NCBI RefSeq assembly: GCF_040939455.1 | Contig: NC_134106.1 | Span: 80,607,001-80,671,000, forward strand | Length of the DNA: 64,000 nucleotides | Source: Microcebus murinus | Lineage: Eukaryota; Chordata; Mammalia; Primates; Cheirogaleidae | Direction: 5' to 3' | Shown: positions 33,455 through 45,401 of the stretch, one piece after another | Position numbering within the stretch: position 1 is the stretch's first letter | Layout: the number at the start of each line of letters is the position of its first letter | Program-made: the position numbers and the translations under genes | The notes under the pieces: model-generated | What the model was told of the DNA's origin: nothing | Databases searched by the model: none | What the model saw: the letters and a program-made list of their open reading frames with translations, nothing else

Positions 33455-35326
33455 GTAATGATTTCCTATGACTTCTCTTTAGTTGCTTCTATTTTTAGCA
33501 ATGATTTCTTTTCCATGGAGTTTGATGATGAGTTTTCTTGGAGTTTGGATAGATTCTAAAATAAATTAATCAGGGAACTTTTTAGATGTTACTTTATGGT
33601 CATGTTTTTGGGGATTGGGGTATATTTTATTTTGTTTTTTGCTGTGAGGGGAATTTCTCTATGTAGAAATCATACATTGAATTTTCTGGATTTTTTTTTA
33701 ACCCCAGTAGGTGACCTGTCTGGGCTATTTTAAGTTTAGAGAGAGGGAAGTTTAAAGCTGCCCATTTAGTTATGAAATTCTTTTGTGAATGGAAAGAACC
33801 ACCAGTGCAATTTGGGTAGAATAAAAGGTTCCTCTCCCTGATACGTGTCAGGAAGATAACACTTTGTTAGTCTGCATTTTGAATAGTGAAATAGCTTCCT
33901 AGGTTTGCATGTCAGAAATGCTTAACAGTAAAAATGATTATTTTCAGAAGCACCATAACTCCTATACCTGAAACCCTAGGGCAGGGGTCCTCAAACTTTT
34001 TAAACGGGGCCAGTTCACTGTCCCTCAGACCGTTGGAGGGCCAGACTATAGTTTAAAAAAAAAACTATGAACAAATTCCTAAGCACACTGCACATATCTT
34101 ATTTTGGAGTAAAAAAACAAACAGGCAAAAACACCCACATGTGGCCCACAGGCGATGGTTTGAGGACACCTGCCCTAGGGCATCAAAGCCCCTTTGCTTT
34201 TCAAAACTGGCCACATCCCTATCTTCTTCAGGGACTACTCACTCCCAGGAAGGTCCTCCCAAACCCAGCCTTAGAATAGGGCAGCTGGACGGCCAAGGGC
34301 ATTGACCTATCCTGGCCCGCCAATAGGAAGGACATGGAGAGTTGAACTGATTCCTACCAAGCCCAGCCTTTCTCTCTTCTGTCCATTTGGCTGACTACAT
34401 AAGGCAATGCACAGTAGCCCTAGAAACTTGCCTCTTAAGAACATTTCCACCTCTTGGCTCATATTGAAATATGTTAAACATCGTAGCAACCAGCCCATAG
34501 GTTTAGTAATTCATTGTGAGAAAAAAGAGCTACATGTCTCTCCTTGGTATCTGGTTCTGCCTGCCTAACCACGCACTAAACACAAAAGTTACCTCACCAC
34601 CAGCACACTCTGTCCTGCAGTCCTACAACTCATGTGCAAGTGGTGTTTGCATTTTTTTCCTTCATGTTATCTTGCCACGTATGTATGTTGAAAATCTATA
34701 CTACTCACACCTAATCCAGGATGTTGGCAGCTTTTTGGCTTATACTTTCCTAAGTATATTTACTGTAGCCATAAGTATAACATTCTTTGAACTTCAGCAT
34801 TTAAATATTTTTATGCATGCTGACATGTCCCTTAACATTTATTAATAAAAGACACAAAACAAATTATATTAACCAAAGAGTCATGAAGTCATTTTGTTTA
34901 AAATGTATTTTTTTAAAAAAGAGAAATTAGGTTGCTTGAGGCGTCTTCCCTGTTGCTCAATGTGTTTTTCAAATATGTTTATTCTTTAGAAGGTTTTAAC
35001 AGTGACAGTGAAATAACTCCGTTTCTGAAGCATCATTTTTTAAGTCCTTTTAAGTCCTCACATTGTGGCAACTTACAAGGAGTTACCCAGTTAATTAGCC
35101 TTACTTGTAATAAAAATTGGCTACCGCTGGTCACTTCTTACAAATGATAAATTTATATTATCCCAGAGTTTGTTTTGAAAAGGCTGCCTGGTGTATAAGC
35201 TCCCTGCACTTGGCAGTGTTGACGATGATGGTGGCTTAGGCTCCCTGGCTGGGACCCACAGGAAGCCCATGCAAGGTGCTACGTAGCCATGGTAACCAGC
35301 CCTCTCTTCTGTTCTTGTTTTTGCAG
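33455..35326 (+). other. MAP4K4: Last intron, 1.9 kb
   Basis: Contains a small hAT element with perfect target duplications (33982-34172). The stretches 33560-33970 and 34185-35320 carry no named repeat. Acceptor cttgtttttgcag is strong. Confidence 0.85.
33982..34172. mobile_element. Short non-autonomous hAT element with perfect 8-bp target duplication
   Basis: The 191-base element starts CAGGGGTCCTCAAAC and its reversed end starts CAGGTGTCCTCAAAC, a 15-base inverted repeat with one mismatch. It is flanked by the same 8 bases, ccctaggg, at 33974-33981 and 34173-34180, as expected for hAT insertion. The inside has gttcactgtccctcagaccg and an A-run but no coding. I recognise the sequence type as a mammalian hAT MITE but cannot name the family with certainty. 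Confidence 0.88.
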
Positions 35327-35410
35327 GTATTCTTTGCCTCTGTTCGGTCTGGTGGCAGCAGTCAGGTTTATTTCATGACCCTAGGCAGGACTTCTCTTCT
35401 GAGCTGGTAG
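35327..35410 (+). CDS. MAP4K4: MAP4K4 last coding exon: CNH end and stop
   Basis: Encodes [20 protein letters not shown], then RTSLLSW and TAG at 35408-35410. The ending LLSW distinguishes MAP4K4 from TNIK and MINK1, as I recall them. Acceptor tttgcag|GTA. The exon continues into the 3'UTR without a further splice site needed. Confidence 0.97.
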   Translation, partial: VFFASVRSGGSSQVYFMTLGRTSLLSW

Positions 35411-35613
35411 AAGCAGTGTGATCCGGGCATTTGTCGGCCTTCAGAGTCTTCAAGATCCTGAGAACTTGGAATTCCTTGCAACTGGAGCTCAGAACTGCAC
35501 CAGGGCAACCAGAACAGCTGTGTGTGCAGACCTCACATGTTGGGTTCTCTCTCTCCCTTCCTTCCTACTCCTGTTTTACCAGTTTATCCCTGTTCTTTTT
35601 TTCTTTACTCAAA

Positions 35614-35619
35614 AATAAA
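35614..35619 (+). terminator. MAP4K4: Proximal poly(A) signal AATAAA
   Basis: AATAAA about 200 bases after the stop. Use would give a very short 3'UTR. The downstream region is not clearly GT-rich, so it may be weak. Confidence 0.45.
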
Positions 35620-36918
35620 TCAAGGCTGCAATGCAGCTGGTGCTGTTCCGATTCAACCATCAGGTGCTAAAAGTGTTTGGGATTGAGCATCAGGCCAGAA
35701 AGCAAACACCTTTCCTGCAGCTCCAGAATTCCTTTTCTCTGAATGACTCTGTCTTATGGGTGTCTGGCAGTGGCGACGGTGAACATGCCGTTGGTTTTCT
35801 TGGCAGTGGGCACAAGGAGGTGAGAAGTGGTGGTATAAGGAGCAGTTTGCTGAAGCAGAGAGCAGATTTAATATAGTAACATTAACAATGTATTTAATTG
35901 ACATTTCTTTTTTGTAATGTGACAATATGTGGACAAAGAAGGTGCAGGTTTAAGAAGTTAATATTTATAAAATGTGAAAGACACAGTTACTAGGATAACT
36001 TTTTTGTGGGTGGGGCTTGGGAGATGGGGTGGGGTGGGTTAAGGGGTCCCATTTTGTTTCCTTGGATTTGGGTGGGGGGGATTCTGGCCATGAACTCAGT
36101 CATTTTTCTGTGTACCAGGTTTTGCCTAAATCATGTGCAGATGGTTCTTAAAAAAAAAGGAAAAAGAAAATGTGTGCATTTTGTATAATGGCCAGAACTT
36201 TGTTGTGTGACAGTATTAGCACTGCCTCAGTTAAAGGTTTAATTTTTGTTTAAACCTAGAAGTGCAACAACAGTTTTACCACAGTCTGCACTTGCAGAAG
36301 AAAAAAAAAAATTCAAACCACATGTTTATTTTTTTGCCTACCTCATTGTTTTTAATGCATTGAGAGGTGATTTAGTTTATATGTTTTGGGAGGAAACCAT
36401 TAATGTTTAATTTAATCTTAATACCAAAACTCTCAGATTGAAGTTTGACTGCTATTTTATCGTAGTCTCATCAGGCACAAGAAGAACTGTCCACAAAGGT
36501 GGGAGATAGCCTTATGGCTGATGCACTTTGCTTTCTGCATGCAGAAAGCAGAGTGCTTTGCTTTCGCCAGAGTCACCATTGCAGGTTGATCTGGTGACTG
36601 TAGCCCACAGCATGAGAGATCTCATTATTCTCAATTCGAGGTTTGGTAGCAGACAGGTGGTCACATTAGAATAGTCACACAAACTGTTCAGTGTTGCAGG
36701 AACCTTTTTCTTGGGGGTCTGGATATTCCCCTTTTCTAAAAATGCAATGCACTAAAACTATTTTAAGAATGTAGTTAATTCTGCTTATTCATAAAGTTGA
36801 CATCTTCCTGTGTTTTAGGTGTAATATTGAAGTCCTGGCTTTTCTTGTTTTCTCACTTGCTCTCTTGTTCTCTGTTTTTTAAACCAGTTTTACTTTATGA
36901 ATATGTCATGACATTTGT

Positions 36919-36924
36919 AATAAA
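36919..36924 (+). terminator. MAP4K4: Internal poly(A) signal AATAAA
   Basis: AATAAA followed within 30 bases by tgtcttgagtaataatttgt. Plausible intermediate site giving a 1.5-kb 3'UTR. Confidence 0.45.
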
Positions 36925-38797
36925 TGTCTTGAGTAATAATTTGTTTCATGGCTTCCTGGTCATCACTCAGCTCCCCTAAGGATGGTAATGTCTCTGTGAA
37001 GGAGCAGTGCTCCGTATCCCAGTTCTGCCTTGTTGCTCTCCTGTTTAGTTCTGAGTGGGAATATTGCGTGACAGCTGCCTTAAACCTCGTCCGCCAAAAG
37101 AAACTGATTGTTTCATAGGCTTAATCTTCTTCCTTTGCAGTTAATTCCTCTTATATCATGGAAATGGGGGTTTTTCCTCCACTCTCTCCCCAGGTGGACT
37201 AGTCATTTGCACCTGTTTGCTTCTCATCCCATTTGGCACCTGCTCTGACCCCTGTCATTCTCTTCCTTCTGGTTCAGCATTTTTGTCAATGGCTCTCCTT
37301 TGAACTACAAAAATCTACTAAAAAATTTAAAAATACACTCAAAAGTGCAGACAAAACAGCTGTTTGTACATACCCACAAAGACAGGATAAGGTGAGAAAA
37401 CCTCACTTGTTTTGGAGGAACAGGGGATGAAAATGGATGTGCCATTTGTATGACTTTGGAGTCATGCTCATGGCCAACGCTGAAATAACTGGTTCTTTTC
37501 TACTAATTTGGAGTTAACTTGGAGAATGTTAGAGTTAATCTCACTTGAATGGGGCGTATGATTGGATTCCATCGCCATAGGACTTTAGTCAGAATTCAGT
37601 TCCTGCTAGCTGTTTATTATTCATGTTGGGGCTTTTCATGAGATGAAACATAACAGAGTGAACACACATATGTAAATGTTAAGAGGAGAAGGAAGGGTAC
37701 AGGTGATTGTGGCCCTTTCCCTGGCTTTAGAGAGCCGTAAAGATGGGCAGATGGTCTTTGGAGAAATACTAAATGTCTGCTGCCACAAGGAAGATGTAAC
37801 AAAGGATGTGGCATCATGGTCTTGCATTAGCCACAGACTTGAAGCTCAGTGTTTGTAAATCAGGCAGTGTCATGCCAATAATGCAAATGGTGTTTCACTG
37901 GAATCACCTGAAGAGGGCGTGGTGATGGGGTCTGAACTGAAGTCAGAATCATTAAGCCAGCACCCAGTGGGCACTCTCGGGATTGGAGGTGAACTTAATT
38001 GAGTCCATTGCTGGGCGCAGTTTACTGAAGTCGGACAGCCATTTGTCCTTGCGGGTGGGTTCCTGATGTGTGCTTTACTTAGCTGTTCTGTCCTCCTTTT
38101 CTTGGCCTTACCACCTTGTGAACCAGATTGAGTCACTGCAGCTCCATGCAGGTGCCCAGTGAGGTTTCTCCCTAAGAGGGTGAGCTGTTGAAATTTTTCA
38201 GATACTTTTAGGTAAGGAATGACTTTTCTTATCCCCTTTTACAGGATAGGGACTTCTCCACAAAAGTGCCAATATGGCAAAATTACAAAAGAAAACAGTA
38301 TTATGTATTATGATGATGTCATTACATATTATAGGAGTGCTCTTCAAAACAAAACACAAATGTCTCTAGGTTTAGTCAAAGCTTTAATAAGTAATACCTT
38401 TCTGTATTTAAATCAAAATAACCCTTTCTGTATTGAGTGCAGTGTTTTTTACTTTTTTCTCATGCACGTGTTATGTTGGAGAAAATGTTTACAAAATGGT
38501 TTTGTTACACTAATGTGCATCACATATTTATGGTTTATTTTAAGTGATTTTTTTATGGGTTATTTAGGTTTTGTCTTAGTGGTAGCACACGGTGATTCAT
38601 AATCACTAATTTTGCCAATTATAAGTTTGCTAAATAGTAATTACAAATGACAAACTGCATTAAATTTACTAATCATAAAGCTGCAACGCAGACTGGTAGC
38701 AAGTACACAGCCCTTTTTTTTTTTTTTTTTGCAGTGCTAACTTGTCTACTGTGTATTATGAAAATAACTGTTGTCCCCCTCCCCTTTTTTTTCCTTA

Positions 38798-38803
38798 AAT
38801 AAA
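38798..38803 (+). terminator. MAP4K4: Distal poly(A) signal AATAAA (first of two)
   Basis: AATAAA in ccttaaataaagtaaaaatg, followed by cacctgttttatgtggcatg, a T/GT-rich downstream stretch. A good candidate cleavage site lies about 38815-38830. Confidence 0.55.
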
Positions 38804-39441
38804 GTAAAAATGACACCTGTTTTATGTGGCATGAATTTCAAATATATTCTGACCCTTCAGAATATTTTCTTCCTGTTGAGATCTATATTTTATGCACTCC
38901 CTCCTTCCCCCAAACCGGAGTGGGCTCCTGTATTCTGCTGTCTCAAAGTACAGTGGCTGCCCAAGGGATTGCCAGGCACAGGTTATGAAAGTAGCAAATG
39001 TTTGTCCCAAGATGTCAGAGATAAAATGGGTGATGAGCTGTCCATCACCATGTTCCTGAAGCCAAAATGGAGTAAAGCTGATCCTTAAGAAATAAGGTTG
39101 CATTTTACAATTTTGAATTGGATCAAAAAGTGAAATAGCATGATGTCTGTAACTAATAAGACAAAGTAGCGCTTTCTCAATTTGCCACATAAATTCTACG
39201 CTAGGCCTAATAATTGGAATTCCTTCAATGTAAGATATTGTGGCTAAGTGCTGGGGTGCCCTGCCAACCCCCCAGAGGTCTGGTAGGTGTGGTCCCCATT
39301 CAACAGACCTGGAGCCACACTCTCAGGATCAGCACTCTGCCTTAGCCTCCAGGGCTACCCACGCAACATCAGCATCAGTTAAATATGTTAATAAATTACC
39401 CTGTGCTTCATACGAGAAACATGTTATTTTTCTAATGTGAA

Positions 39442-39447
39442 AATAAA
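39442..39447 (+). terminator. MAP4K4: Distal poly(A) signal AATAAA (likely final end)
   Basis: AATAAA in gtgaaaataaaattgtaaaa, then a T-run and gatgtttgttgcagttgg, an ideal U/GU-rich downstream element. This is my best guess for the end of the longest transcript. Confidence 0.65.
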
Positions 39448-39466
39448 ATTGTAAAAGGCTACCAGA

Positions 39467-40131
39467 TGAGTTTTTTTTTTTCCCCTACTTGATGTTTGTT
39501 GCAGTTGGTAGATGATTAAGAAGAAAAACCTGGTGGGATTTTCTTGGGCCTGTCACGTATTCCTCCTTTTCTAGCTATCCCCTCTAGTGGTTGAGATTTC
39601 AATCAAAGGAAGCAAGCAGGATCAAATCAGGCTCTTCAGCCAACACCAGCTCTATGCTGGCAAAATTGCTTTCTCTGCCATCTACCACTTAAAAACATAA
39701 TAATGCCCATGCTTTGCTTGGGAAGTAGGTGGTATGTTTATAAAGTATAATGGCTAAGGAATCAAAAGTTGGGTAAAACAGTTATAACATTCTCTCATGG
39801 GAGAAGAAATGTGTGCTGTGGTAATAGGTTCTCATACCTGGTTGCCCTCTCCTGTAAGCTAATCATGCTGTATCCGTGCTTCACAATCTTCCTGAAACTG
39901 TGCTGTCTTTGTGCCCCACCTAACTTCTCTGTGCATATCCGTTCTGTTCCCTGATGACTTGGCACGGTATTATCTTGTTCACTGTTTATTTCCTATCTGG
40001 ATTGTTTCTCAGGTGTGACAACCATTTATTAAATCCAAACCCTGTTCAGCTCCTCAGAGAACTACCAGGTATTTTACTGCCACATAGCAGGCACTCAGAT
40101 CCCCTGGCTGTTTGCTCGTGTAGCATGCAAT
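39467..40131. other. Intergenic, no gene seen
   Basis: Sequence after the presumed MAP4K4 end. No repeat family is certain; a weak MIR-like patch may lie near 40020-40110. Confidence 0.7.
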
Positions 40132-40155
40132 AAAAACTCCTGTGTTAATTCAATA

Positions 40156-40290
40156 GGCCGGGCGCGGTGGCTCACGCCTGTAATCCTAGCTCTCTGGGAG
40201 GCCGAGGCGGGCGGATTGCTCGAGGTCAGGAGTTCGAAACCAGCCTGAGCAAGAGTGAGACCCCGTCTCTAAAAAAAAAAAAAAAAAACA
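40156..40290 (+). mobile_element. Young single-arm (left monomer) Alu with target duplication
   Basis: Starts ggccgggcgcggtggctcac and has the strepsirrhine variant cctagctctctgggaggcc with attgctcgaggtcagg. It ends ccccgtctct at 40270 and runs straight into an A-tail, without a right arm. About ten CpG sites survive in 115 bases, so it is young. A perfect 22-base duplication flanks it (40132-40153 and 40291-40312; part of the A-run is shared with the tail). The intact tail and duplication show that the one-arm form itself was inserted by L1 machinery. Confidence 0.92.
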
Positions 40291-40312
40291 AAAAACTCCT
40301 GTGTTAATTCAA

Positions 40313-40784
40313 GAGAAAACCAGCCAGCCTGTGCAATGTGGGACCAGTGAGGAAGTGCACTGGTCTAGCCAGGCTCCAGGAGGGGTGCAGAGCTCTGTAA
40401 CGCTGGGCGTGGACCACTCTGTCCCATATCAGGCCCATGGCACTCAGCAAGCTCCCCAGCGGGAGCTTGGTTGCTAAAATAACACTGCAGGGCCCTTGAT
40501 TCCTGAGTCTCTACTGTCCTTGTTTGCTTGGTTCTAGGAAATTTGAATTAGATGTTCCAGCAAAAAATAATTAAAAAAAAAATCTTCACTTCTGTTTTGG
40601 TCTAAGCTATAAAATTCTAGCAGGCCGCCCAGCGGAAGTTCTGTGGAGGAATGAGGACAGAGCTTGAGCAAGACAATCCTGCTCCTTCCTTCAATTTGTT
40701 TGGAAGTTGGATGTAACTACTACTCTTAGAAACCAATATTAAACAAGTCCACAATGAATGATATTGGACACTCCCTTGATTCTC
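40313..40784. other. Intergenic, nothing recognised
   Basis: No repeat family or coding sequence is evident; a short A-run lies near 40571-40580. Confidence 0.7.
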
Positions 40785-41145
40785 TTTTAAATAGCTTTAT
40801 TGAGAAAGTTCAAATACTGTACAATTCACCCATTTAAAGTACACAGGTCAGTGGGCTATCATCTGTTCAGAGTTGTGCATCCATCGCTAACAAAAACAAT
40901 TTTATTGACTCAAGAAGATAACTCATACCCGTTTGCCATTAACCCTCCAATCTCCCCACCCCACTGAACTTTAGGTAGCCACTAATCTACTTTCTGTTGC
41001 TATGGATTGCCTCTTCTGGACATTTCATAGAACCGGAACCATCACTGTGGTCCTTGGTGTCTGGCGTTTTCACTTAGGATGGTGTTCTACTTCATGTTGT
41101 AGTCCATGTCAGCACTTTGTTTCTTTTCATTGGCTCCCTTGGTTC
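40785..41145 (-). repeat. L1ME/L1M LINE 3' end, antisense
   Basis: The run agctttattgagaaagttca with acaattcacccatttaaagt, then gccactaatctactttctgt and tggacatttcatagaaccgg, is the reversed 3' region of old L1 elements. Confidence 0.8.
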
Positions 41146-44100
41146 TAAATCTGTGTTACTGGTGTTTTCCTTCAGCTTCAGGGCCAGCTACCTCACTGAC
41201 AGCAGGCTAGGTCTCCAGCCTCAAAAGTTCGGAGTTAACCTTTCACCCCTCGGGGGATACTGCTCAAAAAGCAACCCCACAAATGGGCTTTGAGGTGCGT
41301 TTTTGTTATGAGTTCTTAGAGACAGGTCCCCCCAAATAGTTTTGATGCTAAACATGAGGCTTATCATAGCTCACGTACCGGGGGTCACGTTTTGGAATGG
41401 GGACCGTCCTGGCAGCACAACTGCTACAACTGCTGCATCTGTAGACACAGGCCCCACCTGCCTTGGAGAGGGAGCCTGCAGCCCCCACAGGGCTGGGACT
41501 GGTGGGTGCTCTTTGTGTCCAAGGCCTAAATCAGGATGCTCAGGTTGTCCCCTCGTGCTTGCCCTAGGTAGGATCCTTTTCTCACCCTGGGCAGCTGTCA
41601 CATTTCGAAAGGGCTTCATCCTATTGGTCTCTTCCTGGCATTGAGGATGTTTCCTCAGTGCTGTCTCCTGGAAGGCCCAATTGTACCGTGACCTTCTCTT
41701 GTGGGGGACATCATTGAGTAAGTGAAGATGCTGGTAAACTTCTGGGAACTTGGTGGTGTTCTGGTTAATCCAATAAATTGAGCAACCGCTGTGTGCTGAG
41801 CAGTCTTAATGTGTGGTGCTCCTTTGGGGAAATGCACAAGAATTGACTAAAGGATTACTTGAAACAGTGCTTAGTGCACTCTAGATGTTCCAACGGAGCC
41901 ATTAGTAACAGTGCATGTGGAAGGGACTTATAATTTCAAGCCACAACAGCAAATGATTGGCAAAACAAACAAACAAAAAAAACGCTGGGTTCAGACTGCA
42001 TGGATCGAATGGTGAAGTGAGAGTAGCTGACATTCCATTGTGGTCAGGTCACACTTGAACACAGTGGGATCTAGATCAACTGCAGCCTTGTCACAGGAGA
42101 GAGACCCAGCTGAAAATCAGGGCTCAAAATTAGGTCCAGCAGAGCTTAGTTGAAAGAAAGGGTAACAAAAACAATTAGTAGAAGTAATTATGTAAATGTC
42201 TAAAGATCATTCAGCTGCTGCTCAGTCCATCCTGCCTTTGTGTGTAGTGGCCATGCACCTGGCACTGTGTGCTGAGGGCTTTTAGGCTTGATCTCTCGGT
42301 CTGTAGAAAAGGAGACTCAGCTACCCACTTGATGACTTAAATTTGTTTGGAGAGACACCAGATGCAGGAGCCAAGCAGCAGAGCTAGGAAGAGTGGGTTG
42401 AGCCCACCAGGGGCAGAACTGGCCTCCAGTGTACAGGGGACGATAAGAGTTGTTCCAGGGGATGAAAAGGGCAACGTCAGTGGCCAGGCCATGCTCCTTG
42501 TGGAGGGCTTCGTTGGGACGTGGAGAACCTGATGTCCCTGCAATATCCTCCAGCATCCGCCTGCCTTGTGGATTGGGACGAGATACGTATGAGAGTGGCA
42601 ACAGTCCCTGCACCACTGGAGAACAGTTTCGAACTTAGAAGATGGCTTTGGTATTCCTTATAAACATGAATGGACTTTTGAAATGGGAATCCAGGCAGCA
42701 GTCTGAAACAGTTTTCTCTGGGTGCAGCAGACATGAGGCCAGTGATGGCAGAGGTGGGGACTTTCTTCAGGACCCAGGGATGTGTCTGGTACCCCAGTTA
42801 GCTCCCTAACCAGGGCTTCTCTGTGGAAGGCTCATGGCACCTGATTCCTCTTTCCAGTGGCCTGGCCGGCTCCCCAGCGAGCCCTGCAGTACCAGGTTCG
42901 GTCGGGCCTCTGCAGGCCTTTCCTGCACAGGACGTGGGCAGGGACTGCGGGATCCAAGAGGAAGCAGAGGTGTTCGGCCTGGCCCTGGAGAGCTTTCCAC
43001 GTTAGTCTGCCCGCCCGTGTTCCCAGACCCAAGTCCGCCTTAGATTTCCAACCTTACTTAAACATGGAATACAAGTACATAAAGCAAATTAAAGAAATAT
43101 TGGTGTGGGTTTTAAATTCAAATGTATAACATTCTTTAAAGGTCAAGCAATGAGAACAGATCATGCTCTGGTATTGGAGTTTATGGATATTTGTCAGGAT
43201 CAAATTTTTTATTTTTAGTTCTCTAACATGGAGAGAATTCTGATGCCCACAGGCATAAGATCACAATATTTAAACAGTTAACTTTGCAAAATAAGCATCT
43301 AAAAAGTTGAATGAAGTCAACAATCTTGAGATACTTTTTAGGGATTCAGGGGTAGCAGACATTTAAGATGTGCACAAAAGTAAGTCAAACTGGCAGCACA
43401 TTATTTTTGTTGGTCTCTCATGTAAGATACACATATAATGTGCATATTTAAAATTTTAAAATAATATATTTCACTTAATATGTTTCCACATGTAATCAAT
43501 ATTATTTTAAAAATATATTCCAGGTCCCACTTGCCGTATTTTAGGCACTCCTAGCCACATGTGACTAGTGACTAGACTTCTGCTTCATATACTTTTATCA
43601 TGGTTAATCCTCTCTAGAGTCTTTTGAGGCAAATGTAAATATTGTTTACATTTTATCAAGCTCCTAAAGTAAGCTCCTGCTTACTTTAACCCATTTTCCA
43701 ATGTCCTTAATTTTAAAGGTTAAATAATCTGCTGGGGATCCGGATGAGGACTTGGTCTGCTAATGTTTACAGGCTGGTTTTTCTGTACCCGAGTGCATAT
43801 TTAAAACACGAATTTTCTGAGTCAGAGGCCTGCAGAGTAACAGACACAGTTCCACTGGAAGGTTACCTGGGCAGGGGTGGGATTCTGACCCATTTCGTTC
43901 ATTCACTTTTGCATCAGGAAACCTGCATTTTAGAAAATCAGTTCTCTCTGTTCCTCCATTTTAAAAGCTGTGTTCCCTGGCTCTGTTAGACTCAGAAATG
44001 TGAGTCAAAGGCAGAGGACACAATCTGCAAAGCTCAAGGGAGCTGATGTGGCAGTGCCCAAAGCCTAAGGAGTCTTTCTTCTTGCCTGGAGTCAGACAAG

Positions 44101-44955
44101 GCCTGTTTTAACATCAAAAGTCTCCCTGCCACGCACTGCCTCCTTCATCATGAGGCCGTGAGGAAGAAGGATGTCCACTGAGGTTTTTTGCATTCCCTAT
44201 CAGAAGTTGCATGCTGTAGTGTCTGTGCCCTGGTGGCCTTTTTTCCTGAGGCAGGTGGGTGTTTTAGACAGAGTGCCTTGTCCTGTCAGGAACCTCTGAG
44301 TCACCTGACAGGAGCACGCTTGGGCCCATCCCAGTAGGAAATGAAGTTGCTGGAGACTTCTTGTAGTTGTGGGGGGCAACCAGATACCAGTTCCAGCGAT
44401 TGTGTAGTCTGTAAAGAAAGAATGGGACACAGACACATGTGGTAGAGATTGGGAAGTGTAATGGTGGCTTTGTAACTTGGTGTCTTCATGGCATTTTCAT
44501 TTATAACCTAGGCACTGACTGACAAGATTCTGAACGCTCCATTCTTGTTGAATCACTCTGTACTGTTGCAAAAATTCAGGGTATCTCCTAAGAGTCCAGG
44601 TTGGAATCTCCCTATTGTTGAAATACAACCCCATTGTCTTAATTTATACTCTTAATGCTTTGATACCATTCTAGAGAGCAGGTGTTTCTAGATACCATTC
44701 AGATGCAGGTGTTTCCACAATATTGTTTATGTAGAAGCCACCATTGTCATGAGTGGGGAGTAACATAAGAGAATGCTCATCCTGGAATCTGCCACCGGTA
44801 ATGGTTATTATCATGTAGGACTAAACGCTCATCCCAGCAACATTCCTCCAATTTCAGATAATCAAGCTCAGCTATCCGAGAGCCTATTTTTTAGCCTATT
44901 TAAAACTGAACAGGAAGCATCTGCAAGTGCTTTAATGATTTTTTTGCACTAAAGT
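41146..44955. other. Intergenic, 3.8 kb, no gene seen
   Basis: Mixed sequence. A short MER5-like piece lies near 43544-43590 (agccacatgtgactagtgac). Open frames at 41342-41644 and 42317-43129 are in GC-rich DNA, overlap on both strands and show no domain, splice context or codon signature. The rest is unassigned. Confidence 0.65.
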
Positions 44956-45035
44956 GTCTATCCATTCAATAAATATGAAGTATTTATGAGTGTGTGAGCC
45001 ACTGTGCTACATGCTGAGGTTATTGTAAAAAGTTA
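44956..45035. repeat. L2/MIR-type old repeat fragment
   Basis: The phrase ccattcaataaatatgaagt with gagccactgtgctacatgct is the common 'place-of-residence' motif of L2-type repeats. Short and diverged. Confidence 0.45.
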
Positions 45036-45228
45036 GGGAAGAGGATATGATTTTAGCTCAAATTCCAAAGGGAAGTTCACTATAAGGAATCAAAAAGACA
45101 CATTGCACAGAGAGCCCTGAGGAACACTGAGACAATTGCAGCACCAGGCTCAGGTAAGAGAAAGACCAACTGCAAGGTTGCATAGCCTTTCAGGAGGTGA
45201 ACATTTAAGTCTTAAATTCCTGGTTTCA

Positions 45229-45401
45229 AATCTTGACTGTGCATCAGAACCCCTAGAGAGCTTGTTTAAACAGATGGCTGGGCTTCACCCACAGAAGTTG
45301 ACTTTAAAGGTCTGAGGTCAAACCAGAGAATTTGCATTTCTAACAAATTTCCAGGTGGTGCTAACGCTGTTGGTTTGGGGATTGCACTTTGAGAACCACT
45401 G
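45229..45401. repeat. MER20-like hAT-Charlie element
   Basis: Contains tgtgcatcagaacccctaga, gagaatttgcatttctaaca and ends attgcactttgagaaccact g, the standard layout of MER20. MER20 copies are known to serve as regulatory elements in endometrial cells of placental mammals; no such claim is made for this copy. Confidence 0.7.

Larger units (their letters stand above)
35411..39466 (+). other. MAP4K4: MAP4K4 3'UTR (extent estimated)
   Basis: About 4 kb after the stop with no repeat family and several poly(A) signals. It has a G-rich stretch (36008-36077), a 20-bp perfect palindrome (36530-36549) and a 17-base T-run (38714-38730). The scarcity of transposons compared with the introns supports a retained, selected UTR. 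The end is set from AATAAA at 39442-39447. Confidence 0.75.
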
